Origin: MAG-121220-bin8 sp002700465
GTDB taxonomy: Bacteria > Bacteroidota > Bacteroidia > Flavobacteriales > Flavobacteriaceae
Length of the DNA stretch: 64,000 bases
NCBI GenBank assembly: GCA_943789295.1
Contig: CALSTO010000001.1
Location: forward strand, 434,001 to 498,000
Direction of reading: 5' to 3'
Positions 1 through 8,041 of the stretch are shown in pieces. Each line of letters starts with the position of its first letter. Within the stretch, counting starts at the first letter, position 1. Made by a program: the position numbers and the translations under genes. The notes under the pieces are model-generated. The model ran no database searches, was not told the DNA's origin, and worked only from the letters and a program-made list of their open reading frames with translations.

Positions 1-2
1 GC

Positions 3-1086
3 TTCAAAGGTGCAACGTCTCCACTTTTTCCCTCAACTGCCTATGATTTTATTGACGTCGAAGATGATAAGTATCCAAGGTATTTTAACACTCCAAATCA
101 AATAGCTCTATCAAAAAAAATAGCTGATCTTGAAAATTGTGACTCGGCTTTATTGTTTAGCTCTGGTATAGCTGCAATTTATACGTCCTTATTTAGTTTT
201 ATAAAAACTGGTGACCATGTAATATTTCAGTCTTCAATTTATGGAGGAACATTAAACTTGGTTATAAAAGAATTTAAGAAGTTTAATATAGAGTATAGTC
301 TTGTAGATAGTTTTTTGATTGATGATTATGAGGATAAAATTAAAGATAATACTAAAATAATTTTTGTTGAATCTCCAAGTAATCCTCTTTTAAAAATTAT
401 TGATTTAAATGCTATTTCAAACCTTTCGAGTAAATACAATTTAATTTCTATAATTGATAACACATTTTCTAGTCCAATTAATCAAAACCCAGCAGATTTT
501 GGAATTGATATTGTTCTTACATAGTGCAACAAAATATCTGGGTGGACACAGCGATATATTAGCAGGTGCTTTAGCATCAAGTGAAGCAAATGTTAATAAG
601 ATAGTTGAATCTTCAATTAATTACGGAGGAAATTTAAGCGAGTATACAGTTTGGCTTTTAGAGAGAAGTATAAAGACTTTATCCTTAAGAGTCAATAAAC
701 AAAATCAAAATGCTATTCATATTGCAGAATATCTTACAACTGTTGGTAAAGTTAAATCAGTTTTTTACCCTGGTTTAAAATCTCATCCTGATCACGAACT
801 TTCAAAGAAACAAATGAGAGGTTTTGGGGGGATGATGTCTTTTGAATTATCTGACTTAAATACCGCGATATTATTTACTAGAAAATTAAAATTAGTTAAA
901 TCTGCAATGAGCCTAGGTGGAGTAGAATCTACACTATGTTCTCCTTCATTAACGTCTCATTCAAAAATTTCAAAAGCAAAAAGAGAAAATTTAGGTATTT
1001 TTGATGGTCTTTTGAGATTTTCTGTAGGAATTGAAGACCATGAGGATATTATTGCTGATCTTAATCAGGCTTTTGAAAAAATATGA
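3..1086 (+). pseudogene. Cystathionine gamma-synthase/lyase-family PLP enzyme, 5'-truncated and frameshifted
   Basis: Trans-sulfuration enzyme of the Cys/Met-metabolism PLP family (fold type I), likely handling cystathionine or O-acyl-homoserine in the cytoplasm. The gene enters from the left edge with no start codon. An open frame runs from base 3 to a stop at 522-524; the rest of the protein continues in a second frame from about 517 to the stop at 1084-1086. Reading across the junction gives ...DIVLHSATKYLGGHSD, the family's PLP-lysine motif, so skipping one base near 516 restores the protein. The C-terminal part (GGMMSFEL, SLGGVESTLCSPSLTSH, RFSVGIED) matches the family. Its stop overlaps the bshB1 start (ATGA), so the two are probably translationally coupled; a cysteine-related enzyme next to a bacillithiol gene makes sense. 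Whether the frameshift is real or a sequencing error cannot be decided here. Which trans-sulfuration reaction it catalyses is also open. Confidence 0.85.
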
Positions 1087-1808
1087 AAGATAGTAAACTT
1101 GATATACTTGCTTTTGGTGCTCATCCAGATGATGTAGAACTTGGATGTGGTGGAACAATAGCTAAAGAAATTCATAATGGAAAGAAAGTAGGGATTATTG
1201 ATTTGACAAGAGGAGAATTAGGAACAAGAGGTGATGTTAAAACAAGGGATATTGAATCAAACAAAGCTTCAAAAATACTAGGCGTAGAAATCAGAGAAAA
1301 TTTAAATTTTAGAGATGGTTTCTTTATAAATGATGAGTTTCATCAGTTAGAAATAATTAAAATTTTAAGAAAATATAGACCAGAGATAGTATTGTGCAAT
1401 GCACAAGATGACAGGCACATCGATCATCCAAAAGGAGCAAATCTTGTTAGTAATGCATGCTTTTTAAGTGGTTTGAGAAAAATTGTAACTAAATCGCACG
1501 ATTTAACTCAAATAGAATGGCGTCCCAAAAATGTTTATCATTATATTCAGTGGAAAAATTCTAACCCGGATTTTTTAGTAGATATTTCTGGTCATATTGA
1601 AACTAAAACAAATGCTATCAAAGCATATTCAAGTCAGTTTTTTGATCCAAATAGTAATGAGCCAGAAACATTAATTAGTAGTAAAAATTTTGTTAATAAT
1701 GTGATTAATAGATCTGCTGACTTGGGTAGATTAATAAATGTAGAGCATGCTGAGGGTTTTACATCAAATAAGTCAATCGGAGTAAATGATCTACATAGTC
1801 TTATATAA
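1083..1808 (+). CDS. bshB1: Bacillithiol biosynthesis deacetylase BshB1
   Basis: Zinc-dependent LmbE/PIG-L-family deacetylase that converts GlcNAc-malate to GlcN-malate, the second step of bacillithiol synthesis in the cytoplasm. The N-terminus carries the hallmark FGAHPDDVELGCGG, with His14, Asp17 and the later RHIDH (His112, His115) as the expected metal ligands. LTRGELGTRG and the length of 241 residues are typical of BshB1. The ATG overlaps the stop of the preceding trans-sulfuration gene by four bases. No other bacillithiol gene (bshA, bshC) lies in the window. Product identification is firm; general GlcNAc-PI or mycothiol-type deacetylases are less likely given the Bacteroidota context. 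Confidence 0.93.
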   Translation: MKDSKLDILAFGAHPDDVELGCGGTIAKEIHNGKKVGIIDLTRGELGTRGDVKTRDIESNKASKILGVEIRENLNFRDGFFINDEFHQLEIIKILRKYRPEIVLCNAQDDRHIDHPKGANLVSNACFLSGLRKIVTKSHDLTQIEWRPKNVYHYIQWKNSNPDFLVDISGHIETKTNAIKAYSSQFFDPNSNEPETLISSKNFVNNVINRSADLGRLINVEHAEGFTSNKSIGVNDLHSLI

Positions 1809-2154
1809 ATATATAAGCCCAATAAATAAGTAGTCCTTGAATTGGTAATCGAATTATTGTCCCAATTACATTTTTTTTCTTTTTGATTGAGATTTGCAAG
1901 TGATAAACGTTGGCGGGAAATACTAGTATTAATAATATTATTATCCCAATAGCAGAAATTGATCTTGTGTTTTCTAAAATAAGTCCAAGTGCTAATCCTA
2001 TCTCGAGGATACCAATTATAATATTTACCAAATCGGGTTTGTAAACCCATTTTGGTGTTATTTGAATAAAAAATTTAGGATTTTTAAAATGACTAATTCC
2101 TGCAAATAAGTAGAAAAATATCATGATTACAAGAGAAATAAAATTTAAATCCAT
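1801..2154 (-). CDS. DoxX family membrane protein
   Basis: Small integral membrane protein of 117 residues with four predicted hydrophobic segments. The pattern YLFAGISHFKNPKFF, then ITPKWV..PDLVN, then GILEIGLALGLI, and VFPANVYHL near the third segment, fits DoxX/DoxX-like proteins, whose biochemical role is mostly unknown (some associate with quinone or thiol redox partners). It converges on bshB1 with an 8-base overlap of the 3' ends. A longer opposite-frame reading at 1634-2050 is not real. Confidence in the family is good, in function low. Confidence 0.75.
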   Translation of the reverse strand: MDLNFISLVIMIFFYLFAGISHFKNPKFFIQITPKWVYKPDLVNIIIGILEIGLALGLILENTRSISAIGIIILLILVFPANVYHLQISIKKKKNVIGTIIRLPIQGLLIYWAYIFI

Positions 2155-2269
2155 AAATAGATAGTTTTTAAATATTTAATATACTGAATATTAAAAATAT
2201 CTTTTTCGATAAAATATTTTTAACTTTTAATATCAATAGTATTTATTAGAAATATTAGATAAAATAATA

Positions 2270-2277
2270 TAAATTTG
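2270..2277 (+). promoter_or_regulatory. -7 element of the tRNA-His promoter
   Basis: TAAATTTG matches the Bacteroidota -7 consensus TAnnTTTG and ends 13 bases before the tRNA-His gene, giving a plausible start of transcription near 2284. I do not see a clear TTTG at -33. Confidence 0.5.
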
Positions 2278-2290
2278 CGCCTTACCAAAT

Positions 2291-2365
2291 GGTGGTTGTA
2301 GTTCAGTTGGTTAGAACGCCTGATTGTGGTTCAGGAGGTCGCCGGTTCGAATCCGGTCTTCCACC
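2291..2365 (+). tRNA. tRNA-His (anticodon GTG)
   Basis: A full cloverleaf can be drawn: G-1 paired with C73, D stem GTTC/GAAC, anticodon stem CCTGA/TCAGG around loop TTGTGGT (anticodon GTG), and T arm GCCGG-TTCGAAT-CCGGT. The extra 5' G opposite C73 is the tRNA-His identity element. The acceptor stem is odd: 5' GTGGTTG faces 3' CTTCCAC, which leaves two adjacent T-T oppositions (positions 5-68 and 6-67). The 3' CCA is not completely encoded (the bases after C73 are CAA), so CCA is probably added after transcription. Confidence 0.93.
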
Positions 2366-2373
2366 CAAAAGTA

Positions 2374-2400
2374 AACCCTCGAAATATCGGGGGTTTTTTT
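2374..2400 (+). terminator. Intrinsic terminator after tRNA-His
   Basis: The stem ACCCTCGA / TCGGGGGT with a short AATA-type loop is followed by a run of seven T. It begins nine bases after the tRNA and ends its transcript. Confidence 0.8.
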
Positions 2401-2446
2401 GTTTAGATATATAGCAAAGAACTTATTTTAATGCTCAAAACAATTA

Positions 2447-2623
2447 CTATTTGTACCCTTTATAAAACTTTAACAAAAAATAAAACATCAATATAACTAA
2501 CATAAATATAGTGCTAATAGCAATTATGTATTCAAAAGTATTTGAGGATTCTCCATATTTTACCCAATAACTTAAATAAATTAATAAAATGATTATTAAT
2601 ATTGTTGATACAATTTTTTTCAT
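2447..2623 (-). CDS. Small hypothetical membrane protein (58 aa)
   Basis: Reading the minus strand from the ATG at 2623 gives a 58-residue protein, MKKIVSTILIIILLIYLSYW followed by VKYGESSNTFEYIIAIS and a second hydrophobic stretch ending in LLKFYKGYK. It has two predicted transmembrane helices joined by a short polar loop with Glu and Ser. It fills most of the otherwise empty 2400-2687 gap between the tRNA terminator and the rightward DUF4153-like gene, with a divergent start. I recognise no family. Codon use is as AT-rich as the neighbours. Confidence 0.5.
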   Translation of the reverse strand: MKKIVSTILIIILLIYLSYWVKYGESSNTFEYIIAISTIFMLVILMFYFLLKFYKGYK

Positions 2624-2687
2624 TCTTTTAATAATATAATAAACAATAAATTAATTTGTAAATTGTTTTAATAGAAATATTATTTAA

Positions 2688-3764
2688 ATGCACTTTATTG
2701 AAAATCGTAAACAGGAATTAATTGTTTTAATATTTTTAGTTTTTATTTCTGGGGCTATAGCCAAAGTTCCTTTTTTATTTAATATTGACCCTGAGTTGTT
2801 TTACCCTCGCAACATAGGAACTATTGTTTTCCCAACATTAATCACTTATTTATCATTGCGATATAAATTTAACCTATATAGATGGTTGATATATTTAGTG
2901 ATATCATTTATTACAATAATTTTCTTGAATTTAATTCCTGGCGGAGATAATAGTGATACATTTTTTCTTTCATCAACACATTCATTGTTCTTTTTAGTTT
3001 CTATTTGTGGATTAGCATTCATTGGAGGAATTAGCGGCAATAATAACAAAAGAATAGATTTCCTTCATTACTGTGGAGACCTAATAATTATGAGCGGATT
3101 ATTGTTTATTTCGGGCGGACTATTTACTGCGATTACTATTGGTCTATTTCAATTAATCGGATTTAACATAGAGGATTTTTATTTTGAAAACGTAGTGGTG
3201 TGGGGGCTTCCATCTATTCCTTTGATTGCTTCTTATTTGATTTTTAACAATAAAGATTTAGTCAGTAAAATATCCCCAATAATAGCAAAAATTTTCACTC
3301 CTTTTGTTTTTTTAATCTTGTCTATTTTCTCGTTTGCTATAATTTTTTCAGATAAAAACATTTTAGTTGACAGAGAACTCTTGCTGATGTTTAATATTAT
3401 TATTATTGCAGTTTTGGCATTGATATTATTTTCTTTAAGCCATATAAATAATAGCAACAAATTTCAATTTATTTTGCTATTTTCTCTTTCAATTATTTCA
3501 ATTATAGACAACTTAATTGTTCTTTTTGCTATAAGTTCCCGTCTTTTTGAATTTGGAATAACACCAAACAGACTCGTTTTGACTGGTTTAAACTTAGTGG
3601 CTTCTTTTCATCTTGTAATTATATCTAAGCAATTATTGTTGTTAATTCTTAAGAAAGCCAACACAAATAATATATTAAATAGTATTGTCAGTTATCTGCC
3701 AATTTATGTTATCTGGACTGCTATTGTTGTTTTCTTATTTCCAATTATTTTTAATTTTAAATAA
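2688..3764 (+). CDS. Multi-pass membrane protein, DUF4153-like
   Basis: Polytopic membrane protein of 358 residues with about ten hydrophobic segments, no catalytic motif visible. The start MHFIENRKQELIVLIFLVFISGAIAKVPF and the end LPIYVIWTAIVVFLFPIIFNFK, together with the conserved-looking ISGGLFTAITIGLFQLIGFNIE.F region (about residues 145-170), resemble DUF4153 proteins of flavobacteria, whose function is unknown. The next small membrane ORF starts one base after its stop, so the two are probably co-transcribed. The family call is from recollection and moderate. Confidence 0.6.
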   Translation: MHFIENRKQELIVLIFLVFISGAIAKVPFLFNIDPELFYPRNIGTIVFPTLITYLSLRYKFNLYRWLIYLVISFITIIFLNLIPGGDNSDTFFLSSTHSLFFLVSICGLAFIGGISGNNNKRIDFLHYCGDLIIMSGLLFISGGLFTAITIGLFQLIGFNIEDFYFENVVVWGLPSIPLIASYLIFNNKDLVSKISPIIAKIFTPFVFLILSIFSFAIIFSDKNILVDRELLLMFNIIIIAVLALILFSLSHINNSNKFQFILLFSLSIISIIDNLIVLFAISSRLFEFGITPNRLVLTGLNLVASFHLVIISKQLLLLILKKANTNNILNSIVSYLPIYVIWTAIVVFLFPIIFNFK

Positions 3765-3765
3765 G

Positions 3766-3966
3766 ATGAATTTTAATTTTATTTTCAGATTAATTAAAAA
3801 ATTATTTTTTTATTTCTTGTTGTTTACAGGCATTATTCTTTCAACATCTCATTTAGGTGATAACTATATGGGAATTAGCGATGAGGAAGGATATCTTTTG
3901 ACTATTGGCATATGTTGTCTAGTTGCTTTCATTTTAGAATATTTAATTCCAAAATTTAAATCTTAG
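3766..3966 (+). CDS. Small hypothetical membrane protein (66 aa)
   Basis: Sixty-six residues beginning MNFNFIFRLIKKLFFYFLLF, with two hydrophobic segments separated by SHLGDNYMGISDEEGYLLT. I chose the ATG at 3766, one base after the stop of the DUF4153-like gene; a longer upstream reading would run inside that gene. Probably a partner or accessory of the upstream membrane protein. No family recognised. Confidence 0.6.
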   Translation: MNFNFIFRLIKKLFFYFLLFTGIILSTSHLGDNYMGISDEEGYLLTIGICCLVAFILEYLIPKFKS

Positions 3967-4003
3967 GCATATTTTCTTTTAAAATTATTGTAAATTGTTT
4001 GTA

Positions 4004-4366
4004 ATGAAAGCTACTGCAAAACATAATGAACGAATAGCAAATATGACATTCGCTTCTGTTTATCCTCATTACGTTAATAAGATAAAAAATAAAGGAAGAA
4101 CGAAGAAAGAATTATATCAAGTTATCGAATGGCTAACTGGTTTTGATGAATTGAGACTGCAAGATTTTATTGATAAAAAGGTAACATTTCAAACATTCTT
4201 TCAAAATGCTGAACTGAATCCCAATGCTCATTTAATTAAAGGGTTAATATGTGGCTATCGAATTGAGGAAATAGATAATGCTTTAACTCAACAAGTTAGG
4301 TTTTTAGACAAATTAGTAGACGAACTAGCAAAAGGTAGAAAGATGGAAAAAATATTAAGAAAATAG
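4004..4366 (+). CDS. DUF2200 family protein
   Basis: Soluble protein of 120 residues matching DUF2200 along its whole length: MKATAKHNERIANMTFASVYPHY at the start, then KKGRTKKEL-type text, VIEWLTGFDE, NPNAHLIKGLICGYRIEEI and QVRFLDKLVDELAKGRKMEKIL. DUF2200 proteins are small and of unknown function; the conserved His and Tyr hint at a binding surface. The ATG at 4004 is preferred over an upstream TTG at 3995 because homologues begin MKAT. It stands alone, followed by a convergent tspO-like gene. Confidence 0.85.
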   Translation: MKATAKHNERIANMTFASVYPHYVNKIKNKGRTKKELYQVIEWLTGFDELRLQDFIDKKVTFQTFFQNAELNPNAHLIKGLICGYRIEEIDNALTQQVRFLDKLVDELAKGRKMEKILRK

Positions 4367-4393
4367 CTTAAACCATAGGCATATCTTCTTCTT

Positions 4394-4858
4394 TTAATTC
4401 ATTATTGAAATATACATGTCAAGTGATGCAGCAATCATCAGCCAAATGAAGTAGGGTAGTCCTAGCCATGCATATTTCCAACCATGCATTTTACGATTTA
4501 AATCTATTAAAGAGTAAATAAAGTATGATAATAATATTAAAACAAACAGACCTGTCCAAACCCATTTTAAACCAAAGAATATAGGGTTCCATAAAATATT
4601 TAATATTAGAGCAGGTATAAATAGTTTCAAAGATTTAGTACTATTTTTTAAATAGGAAGAAGTCATTAATAAAGAGAAAGTGATTGCAATAGTTGTCCAA
4701 GCAAGTCCAAATATAAAGCCTGGAGGAGTCCATGGTGCTTGATTTAATGTTGTATACCATTCTGATGTTACACCATTTCCTGTCCAAACTTGACCAATAA
4801 CTAAACCTCCAAAGTTTAATGTAAGAAACACTATTAATGTTAAAAAATATTTTTTCAT
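4394..4858 (-). CDS. tspO: TspO/MBR family protein (tryptophan-rich sensory protein)
   Basis: Five-helix membrane protein of 154 residues that binds tetrapyrroles or sterols in its family and acts as a stress or porphyrin-linked regulator. Seen in the sequence: the signature NQAPWTPPGFIFGLAWTTI (about residues 39-57), ILNILWNPIFFGLKW (about 87-101) and a C-terminal LPYFIWLMIAASLDMYI. These Trp/Pro-rich motifs are diagnostic. It is transcribed alone, converging on the DUF2200 gene. No photolyase, carotenoid or rhodopsin genes, frequent companions of tspO in marine flavobacteria, lie in this window. Confidence 0.9.
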   Translation of the reverse strand: MKKYFLTLIVFLTLNFGGLVIGQVWTGNGVTSEWYTTLNQAPWTPPGFIFGLAWTTIAITFSLLMTSSYLKNSTKSLKLFIPALILNILWNPIFFGLKWVWTGLFVLILLSYFIYSLIDLNRKMHGWKYAWLGLPYFIWLMIAASLDMYISIMN

Positions 4859-4888
4859 TATGTGTTGTTTTAGTAATTAAACTAATAG

Positions 4889-5329
4889 TTAATCTTCTTT
4901 TTTGATAGCTGTAGCATTGTCCATAATGTAGACACCACTACTAACATCATCTCTTTTTAATCTGAGTACTCCAGTAACAACAACAAGTTCATCCATTAAA
5001 AAATCATCATAACCGGGCTTTAATCTTAATTCTATTGCAGATTCAGGACCCCCAAAACCACAGAAAAAACAATCTGCATATGGGTTTTCAGAAAGAACAA
5101 ACACCCCTTCATCAGGTGATAGAGTAAGCATGTAGCCAGTTATGGTAACTTCTTTATTATCTAAAGGTTCAACTGCTTCACCATAATAAGGTATTTGAAC
5201 ATATCCATACAAATCTTCAGCATATTCAGATTTATAATAAACATCTCTTAGTTTAAGCCAGTCTATTTCTACTTGAGAAAACAAACTACTTGAAATAAAA
5301 AAAATAATTATGAAGGTTAGTTTACGCAT
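4889..5329 (-). CDS. Secreted DUF3299-like protein of an ABC export locus
   Basis: Protein of 146 residues with a short signal peptide (MRKLTFIIIFFISSSLFSQ) and a periplasmic domain containing KEVTITGYMLTLSPDEGVFVLS, PYADCFFCGFGGPESAIEL and VVVTGVLRL. The CFFCG...GPES motif in a small OB-like fold is what I associate with DUF3299. The start overlaps the end of the FtsX-type permease gene by eight bases, so it is the last gene of the ABC operon. In gammaproteobacteria a similar trio (ATPase, permease, DUF3299 lipoprotein) is linked to zinc starvation; that is family knowledge and the role here is inferred. Confidence 0.65.
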   Translation of the reverse strand: MRKLTFIIIFFISSSLFSQVEIDWLKLRDVYYKSEYAEDLYGYVQIPYYGEAVEPLDNKEVTITGYMLTLSPDEGVFVLSENPYADCFFCGFGGPESAIELRLKPGYDDFLMDELVVVTGVLRLKRDDVSSGVYIMDNATAIKKED

Positions 5330-6525
5330 TTGCTAATATTTTTGAAATGTTCATTTTATAAACTTGAATAGCTGGAATTAGTGAGGATACCATTCCAATT
5401 AAAATGGATAATCCTAAAAGCCAAAATTCATCATTTAAAATTTTAAATGAATTTAAGTTGTAATTTAAACTTTCTTCCATAAGTGAAGATACGAACATCA
5501 CACCAAATCTGCTAAATAATAATCCTAATACAAATCCTGAAATTGTAAGAACTAAACTTTCAAAAATTATCATTGTTGATAATTGAAGTCTTGATGCTCC
5601 TAATGTTCTGATTAGTGCCATTTCGTATTTTCTTTCACGCATTGAATTAAATAAATTTATAAATAAACTGAATCCAGATACTATAATAATTAAATATGCT
5701 AAATAGCTTAAAGTTTCAATTCCAAATCCGAAAAGTTTAAATAATCTTGATATTTCATAAGACGGAACAGCCGCTTGAAGATTAGTATTTTCATTTATTT
5801 GTCTAGGAAATTGAATAATATTCATTGGGCTTTTGAATTTTATTAGCATAGCAGTTATTTCTCTATCATCGTGTTCATGTTCATGTTCATCTTCATCATC
5901 ATGATCATGATCATTCGTGAATATTCCATACACTTTGAGGAGACGTAATAATTAACTGGTCAATTACTGAGTTTGAAGGTTTTAATAATCCAACTACCTT
6001 AAATGTTCCCTCGTCATGGGATTGGCCCGTTTCTCTTAATCCATGTGAACTAACTAACTCATCTCCTAGATTGATTTTTAATTTTTCATATACTTTTGAA
6101 CCAACTAAAACTTCATAGGGTTTTTCCCAATCCTTACCCTCTTTAATTACACCTTTATATAAGTCAATAAATTTTTTTTCAGCACCAACAATTCTATAAC
6201 CTTTATAGTTATCCCCATAAAGAATTTTAATACTTGAACCCACCATTCTATTTTTACTAATATTTTCAGCCTCTTGAAAAGAAATATTTCCAGTTGGTGA
6301 GTCAATATGGTATACAGATGATAAAATAAGTTGAAGAGGACTTCCTTTAGCTCCAACGACCATATCGATTCCTCTCAAATTATTATCCATTTGATCTTTG
6401 ATAAGTGTATTTAATTGAAGCAAGAGAGATATTATTCCAACTCCTAGAATTAACAACGCTAGGCTTATAGAAGAACTTAGAGGTTTGTTGAAAATATTCT
6501 TTATGCTTAATTTAAATATATTCAC
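5322..6525 (-). pseudogene. FtsX-like ABC transporter permease, frameshifted
   Basis: MacB/LolC-type permease with an N-terminal transmembrane helix, a periplasmic MacB-PCD domain and three C-terminal helices (FtsX domain). It reads in two frames: residues 1-204 from ATG 6525 to a TGA at 5911-5913, and the remainder from about 5933 to 5322. ...QSVWNIHE continues as DHDHDDEDEHEHEHDD after skipping one base near 5913, so a single-base frameshift breaks an otherwise complete protein of about 400 residues. The acidic His-rich loop right at the break is a likely metal-binding segment. The C-terminal part contains MRERKYEMALIRTLGASRLQL, the usual FtsX coupling motif. It overlaps the ATPase start by four bases. 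Because both halves are intact, sequencing error is a serious alternative to inactivation. Confidence 0.85.
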
Positions 6526-7145
6526 AATTCAATCGTGTTTTTAAAATGTTTTTTTAATCTGCTGTCATGAGTTATAACTATAAGTTGAGCTCCAAAATCT
6601 GTAGCTTGTTTTTTTAGAAGTTCAATAACTTTCGCACAATTATTATCATCTAGACTAGATGTGGGCTCATCTGCCAAAATTAATTTAGGCGAATTTACAA
6701 TTGCCAAAGCTATAGAGGCTCTTTGTTTTTCGCCTTGACTTAATTGATTTGTTTTTTTATTGGATTTGTTAAAAATATTTAAGTTTTTAAGTATGTCTTC
6801 AATTCTATTATTGTCTTTCTTGTTAGCTATATATTGAGCTAGCTGAAGATTTTCTTTAACAGTAAGAGAATTAACAAAATGTGGTCTTTGAAATACAATT
6901 CCAATATTATTTTTTCTAAAACTGTCTAATTGAGACGGAGACATTAGATTAAGTTCTTTGTCAAACAATTTAATTGATCCTGAATTTGATTTTAAAAGCC
7001 CTGCGAGAAGATGCATTAGTGTAGTTTTTCCAACACCTGAGTCACCAATAATTAACAAGTTTTCATTACTTTTTAAATCAATGTTCTGAAATTTAAAAAA
7101 CATTTGATTTTCGTAATTAAACTCAAGTTCTTTGGTTTTTAACAT
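6522..7145 (-). CDS. ABC transporter ATP-binding protein (LolD/MacB type)
   Basis: ATPase subunit of 207 residues that powers the adjacent FtsX-like permease. Walker A GDSGVGKTT lies at residues 34-42, the Q-loop at FQRPHF (about 85-90), the ABC signature LSQGEKQR at 135-142, and Walker B LILADE at 155-160 followed by the D-loop SSLDD. Size and signature place it in the LolD/MacB/YbbA group, which drives mechanotransmission rather than classic import. It is the first gene of a leftward three-gene operon (ATPase, permease, DUF3299-like). The His-rich permease suggests a metal link, but substrate is not determined. Confidence 0.9.
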   Translation of the reverse strand: MLKTKELEFNYENQMFFKFQNIDLKSNENLLIIGDSGVGKTTLMHLLAGLLKSNSGSIKLFDKELNLMSPSQLDSFRKNNIGIVFQRPHFVNSLTVKENLQLAQYIANKKDNNRIEDILKNLNIFNKSNKKTNQLSQGEKQRASIALAIVNSPKLILADEPTSSLDDNNCAKVIELLKKQATDFGAQLIVITHDSRLKKHFKNTIEL

Positions 7146-7189
7146 CTATTAAAGATATGATATTTATAACATTTGAAAAAAATCAAATC

Positions 7190-7384
7190 TTATTTTTTCC
7201 AAGTACCTCCATATCTGTAAAACTTATTATCTTTTTTAACAATACTTAAACAGTTTTTACATAAAAAAACCCACTGTTTAGTTGGTTGAAATTTAATTCT
7301 ATACATTACTGAATAATCTGTTTTGCAGATTTTGCAATATTTAATTCTAGAATTACTCTTTATCAAAATAGAAAAGTTTTTCAA
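7190..7384 (-). CDS. Small zinc-ribbon-like protein (64 aa)
   Basis: Sixty-four residues with two Cys pairs, YCKICK and FLCKNC, spaced about 25 residues apart, a probable zinc ribbon; the tail KDNKFYRYGGTWKK is polar. The start at 7384 overlaps the end of the XRE regulator gene by 32 bases, which is long but leaves the two Cys pairs intact; an internal Met (MYRIKF) would remove the first pair. It is the last gene of the TolQ-like/XRE operon. Function unknown; nucleic-acid or protein binding is possible. Confidence 0.6.
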   Translation of the reverse strand: MKNFSILIKSNSRIKYCKICKTDYSVMYRIKFQPTKQWVFLCKNCLSIVKKDNKFYRYGGTWKK

Positions 7385-7556
7385 TTTTAATATTAAGTTT
7401 TTCAGCTAATTTCATAGCTAATTCCAGTGTAGGTTTATATCTATATCTTTCTATTGAAATAATGGTTTGACGACTAACTCCTACATCAGTTCCTAATTCT
7501 TCTTGTGTGAATCCATTTTTTTGTCTTATTTCTTTTAGGTTATTTTTTAACATCAT
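7353..7556 (-). CDS. XRE-family transcriptional regulator
   Basis: A 67-residue protein that is almost entirely a helix-turn-helix domain of the Cro/C1 type: NNLKEIRQKNGFTQEELGTDVGVSRQTIISIERYRYKPTLELAMKLAEKL. GVSRQTI is the recognition helix. Such single-domain regulators (YozG-like) usually repress their own operon with a membrane partner gene. The gene starts one base after the stop of the upstream membrane protein; two Met codons (7556 and 7553) are possible starts. The palindromes in front of this operon are candidate binding sites. Confidence 0.88.
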   Translation of the reverse strand: MMLKNNLKEIRQKNGFTQEELGTDVGVSRQTIISIERYRYKPTLELAMKLAEKLNIKIEKLFYFDKE

Positions 7557-7557
7557 T

Positions 7558-8037
7558 TTAAACGGTTCTGTATAAGTAAAACTGATACAATGATTTTATG
7601 ATAGATGTAAATGCGAGCAGAACAAGAACAAAAAAAACAATTCCACCATCGGTTAATTCAAAGCTATTATATAATTCTTGGTTTCCTGTAAGGTTTAATA
7701 ATTCTTTATTTTGAAATTTAGAACATACATATCCAATAAAAATGAATAAAGAGAATTCATAAAGTAAATAACCCAACTTATATGATTTTGAATTTATCAT
7801 ATCATCTCTTTCGTCTCCCGTTTCTTTCTTTTTATAAATAACTTCTAAAACAGAATAAGCTATGGAAAAATAGATTACAGTAGATATTATTATTTGAAAT
7901 ATTTTTTCGATTACACCATCCATTAATATTAGAGTTTTCTCTTGATTCTCATAAAAATAAGGAAGGAATATTAATGCAAATACAATTGAATAGATAATCT
8001 CAACTAAAATTGATATTTCTTTTTTTGATAATGTCAT
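7558..8037 (-). CDS. Hypothetical membrane protein in XRE operon
   Basis: Membrane protein of 159 residues with four predicted helices and a charged cytoplasmic loop KKKETGDERDDMINSKSYKLGY between helices two and three. The loop ...GDERD.MI..KS...GY is a pattern I associate with small membrane partners of YozG-like regulators. I chose the start MTLSKKEIS at 8037, four bases after the stop of the TolQ-like gene; a longer reading from 8106 overlaps that gene and adds an unlikely tail. Exact function unknown. Confidence 0.65.
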   Translation of the reverse strand: MTLSKKEISILVEIIYSIVFALIFLPYFYENQEKTLILMDGVIEKIFQIIISTVIYFSIAYSVLEVIYKKKETGDERDDMINSKSYKLGYLLYEFSLFIFIGYVCSKFQNKELLNLTGNQELYNSFELTDGGIVFFVLVLLAFTSIIKSLYQFYLYRTV

Positions 8038-8041
8038 TATA

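Noticed and set aside
1919..1930. Palindrome AATACTAGTATT resembling the TetR-type arms
   Set aside because: It lies inside the DoxX coding region, has no 4-base spacer, and is not near a start codon of a catabolic gene.
1634..2050. Minus-strand reading frame of 138 residues across the end of bshB1 and the DoxX gene
   Set aside because: It overlaps two well-supported genes in other frames and has no recognisable pattern; composition is that of a shadow frame.
5885..5913. Phase variation by the GATCAT/GAACAT repeat in the FtsX permease
   Set aside because: The repeat unit is six bases, so changes in copy number keep the frame. The frameshift is a single base beside the tract.
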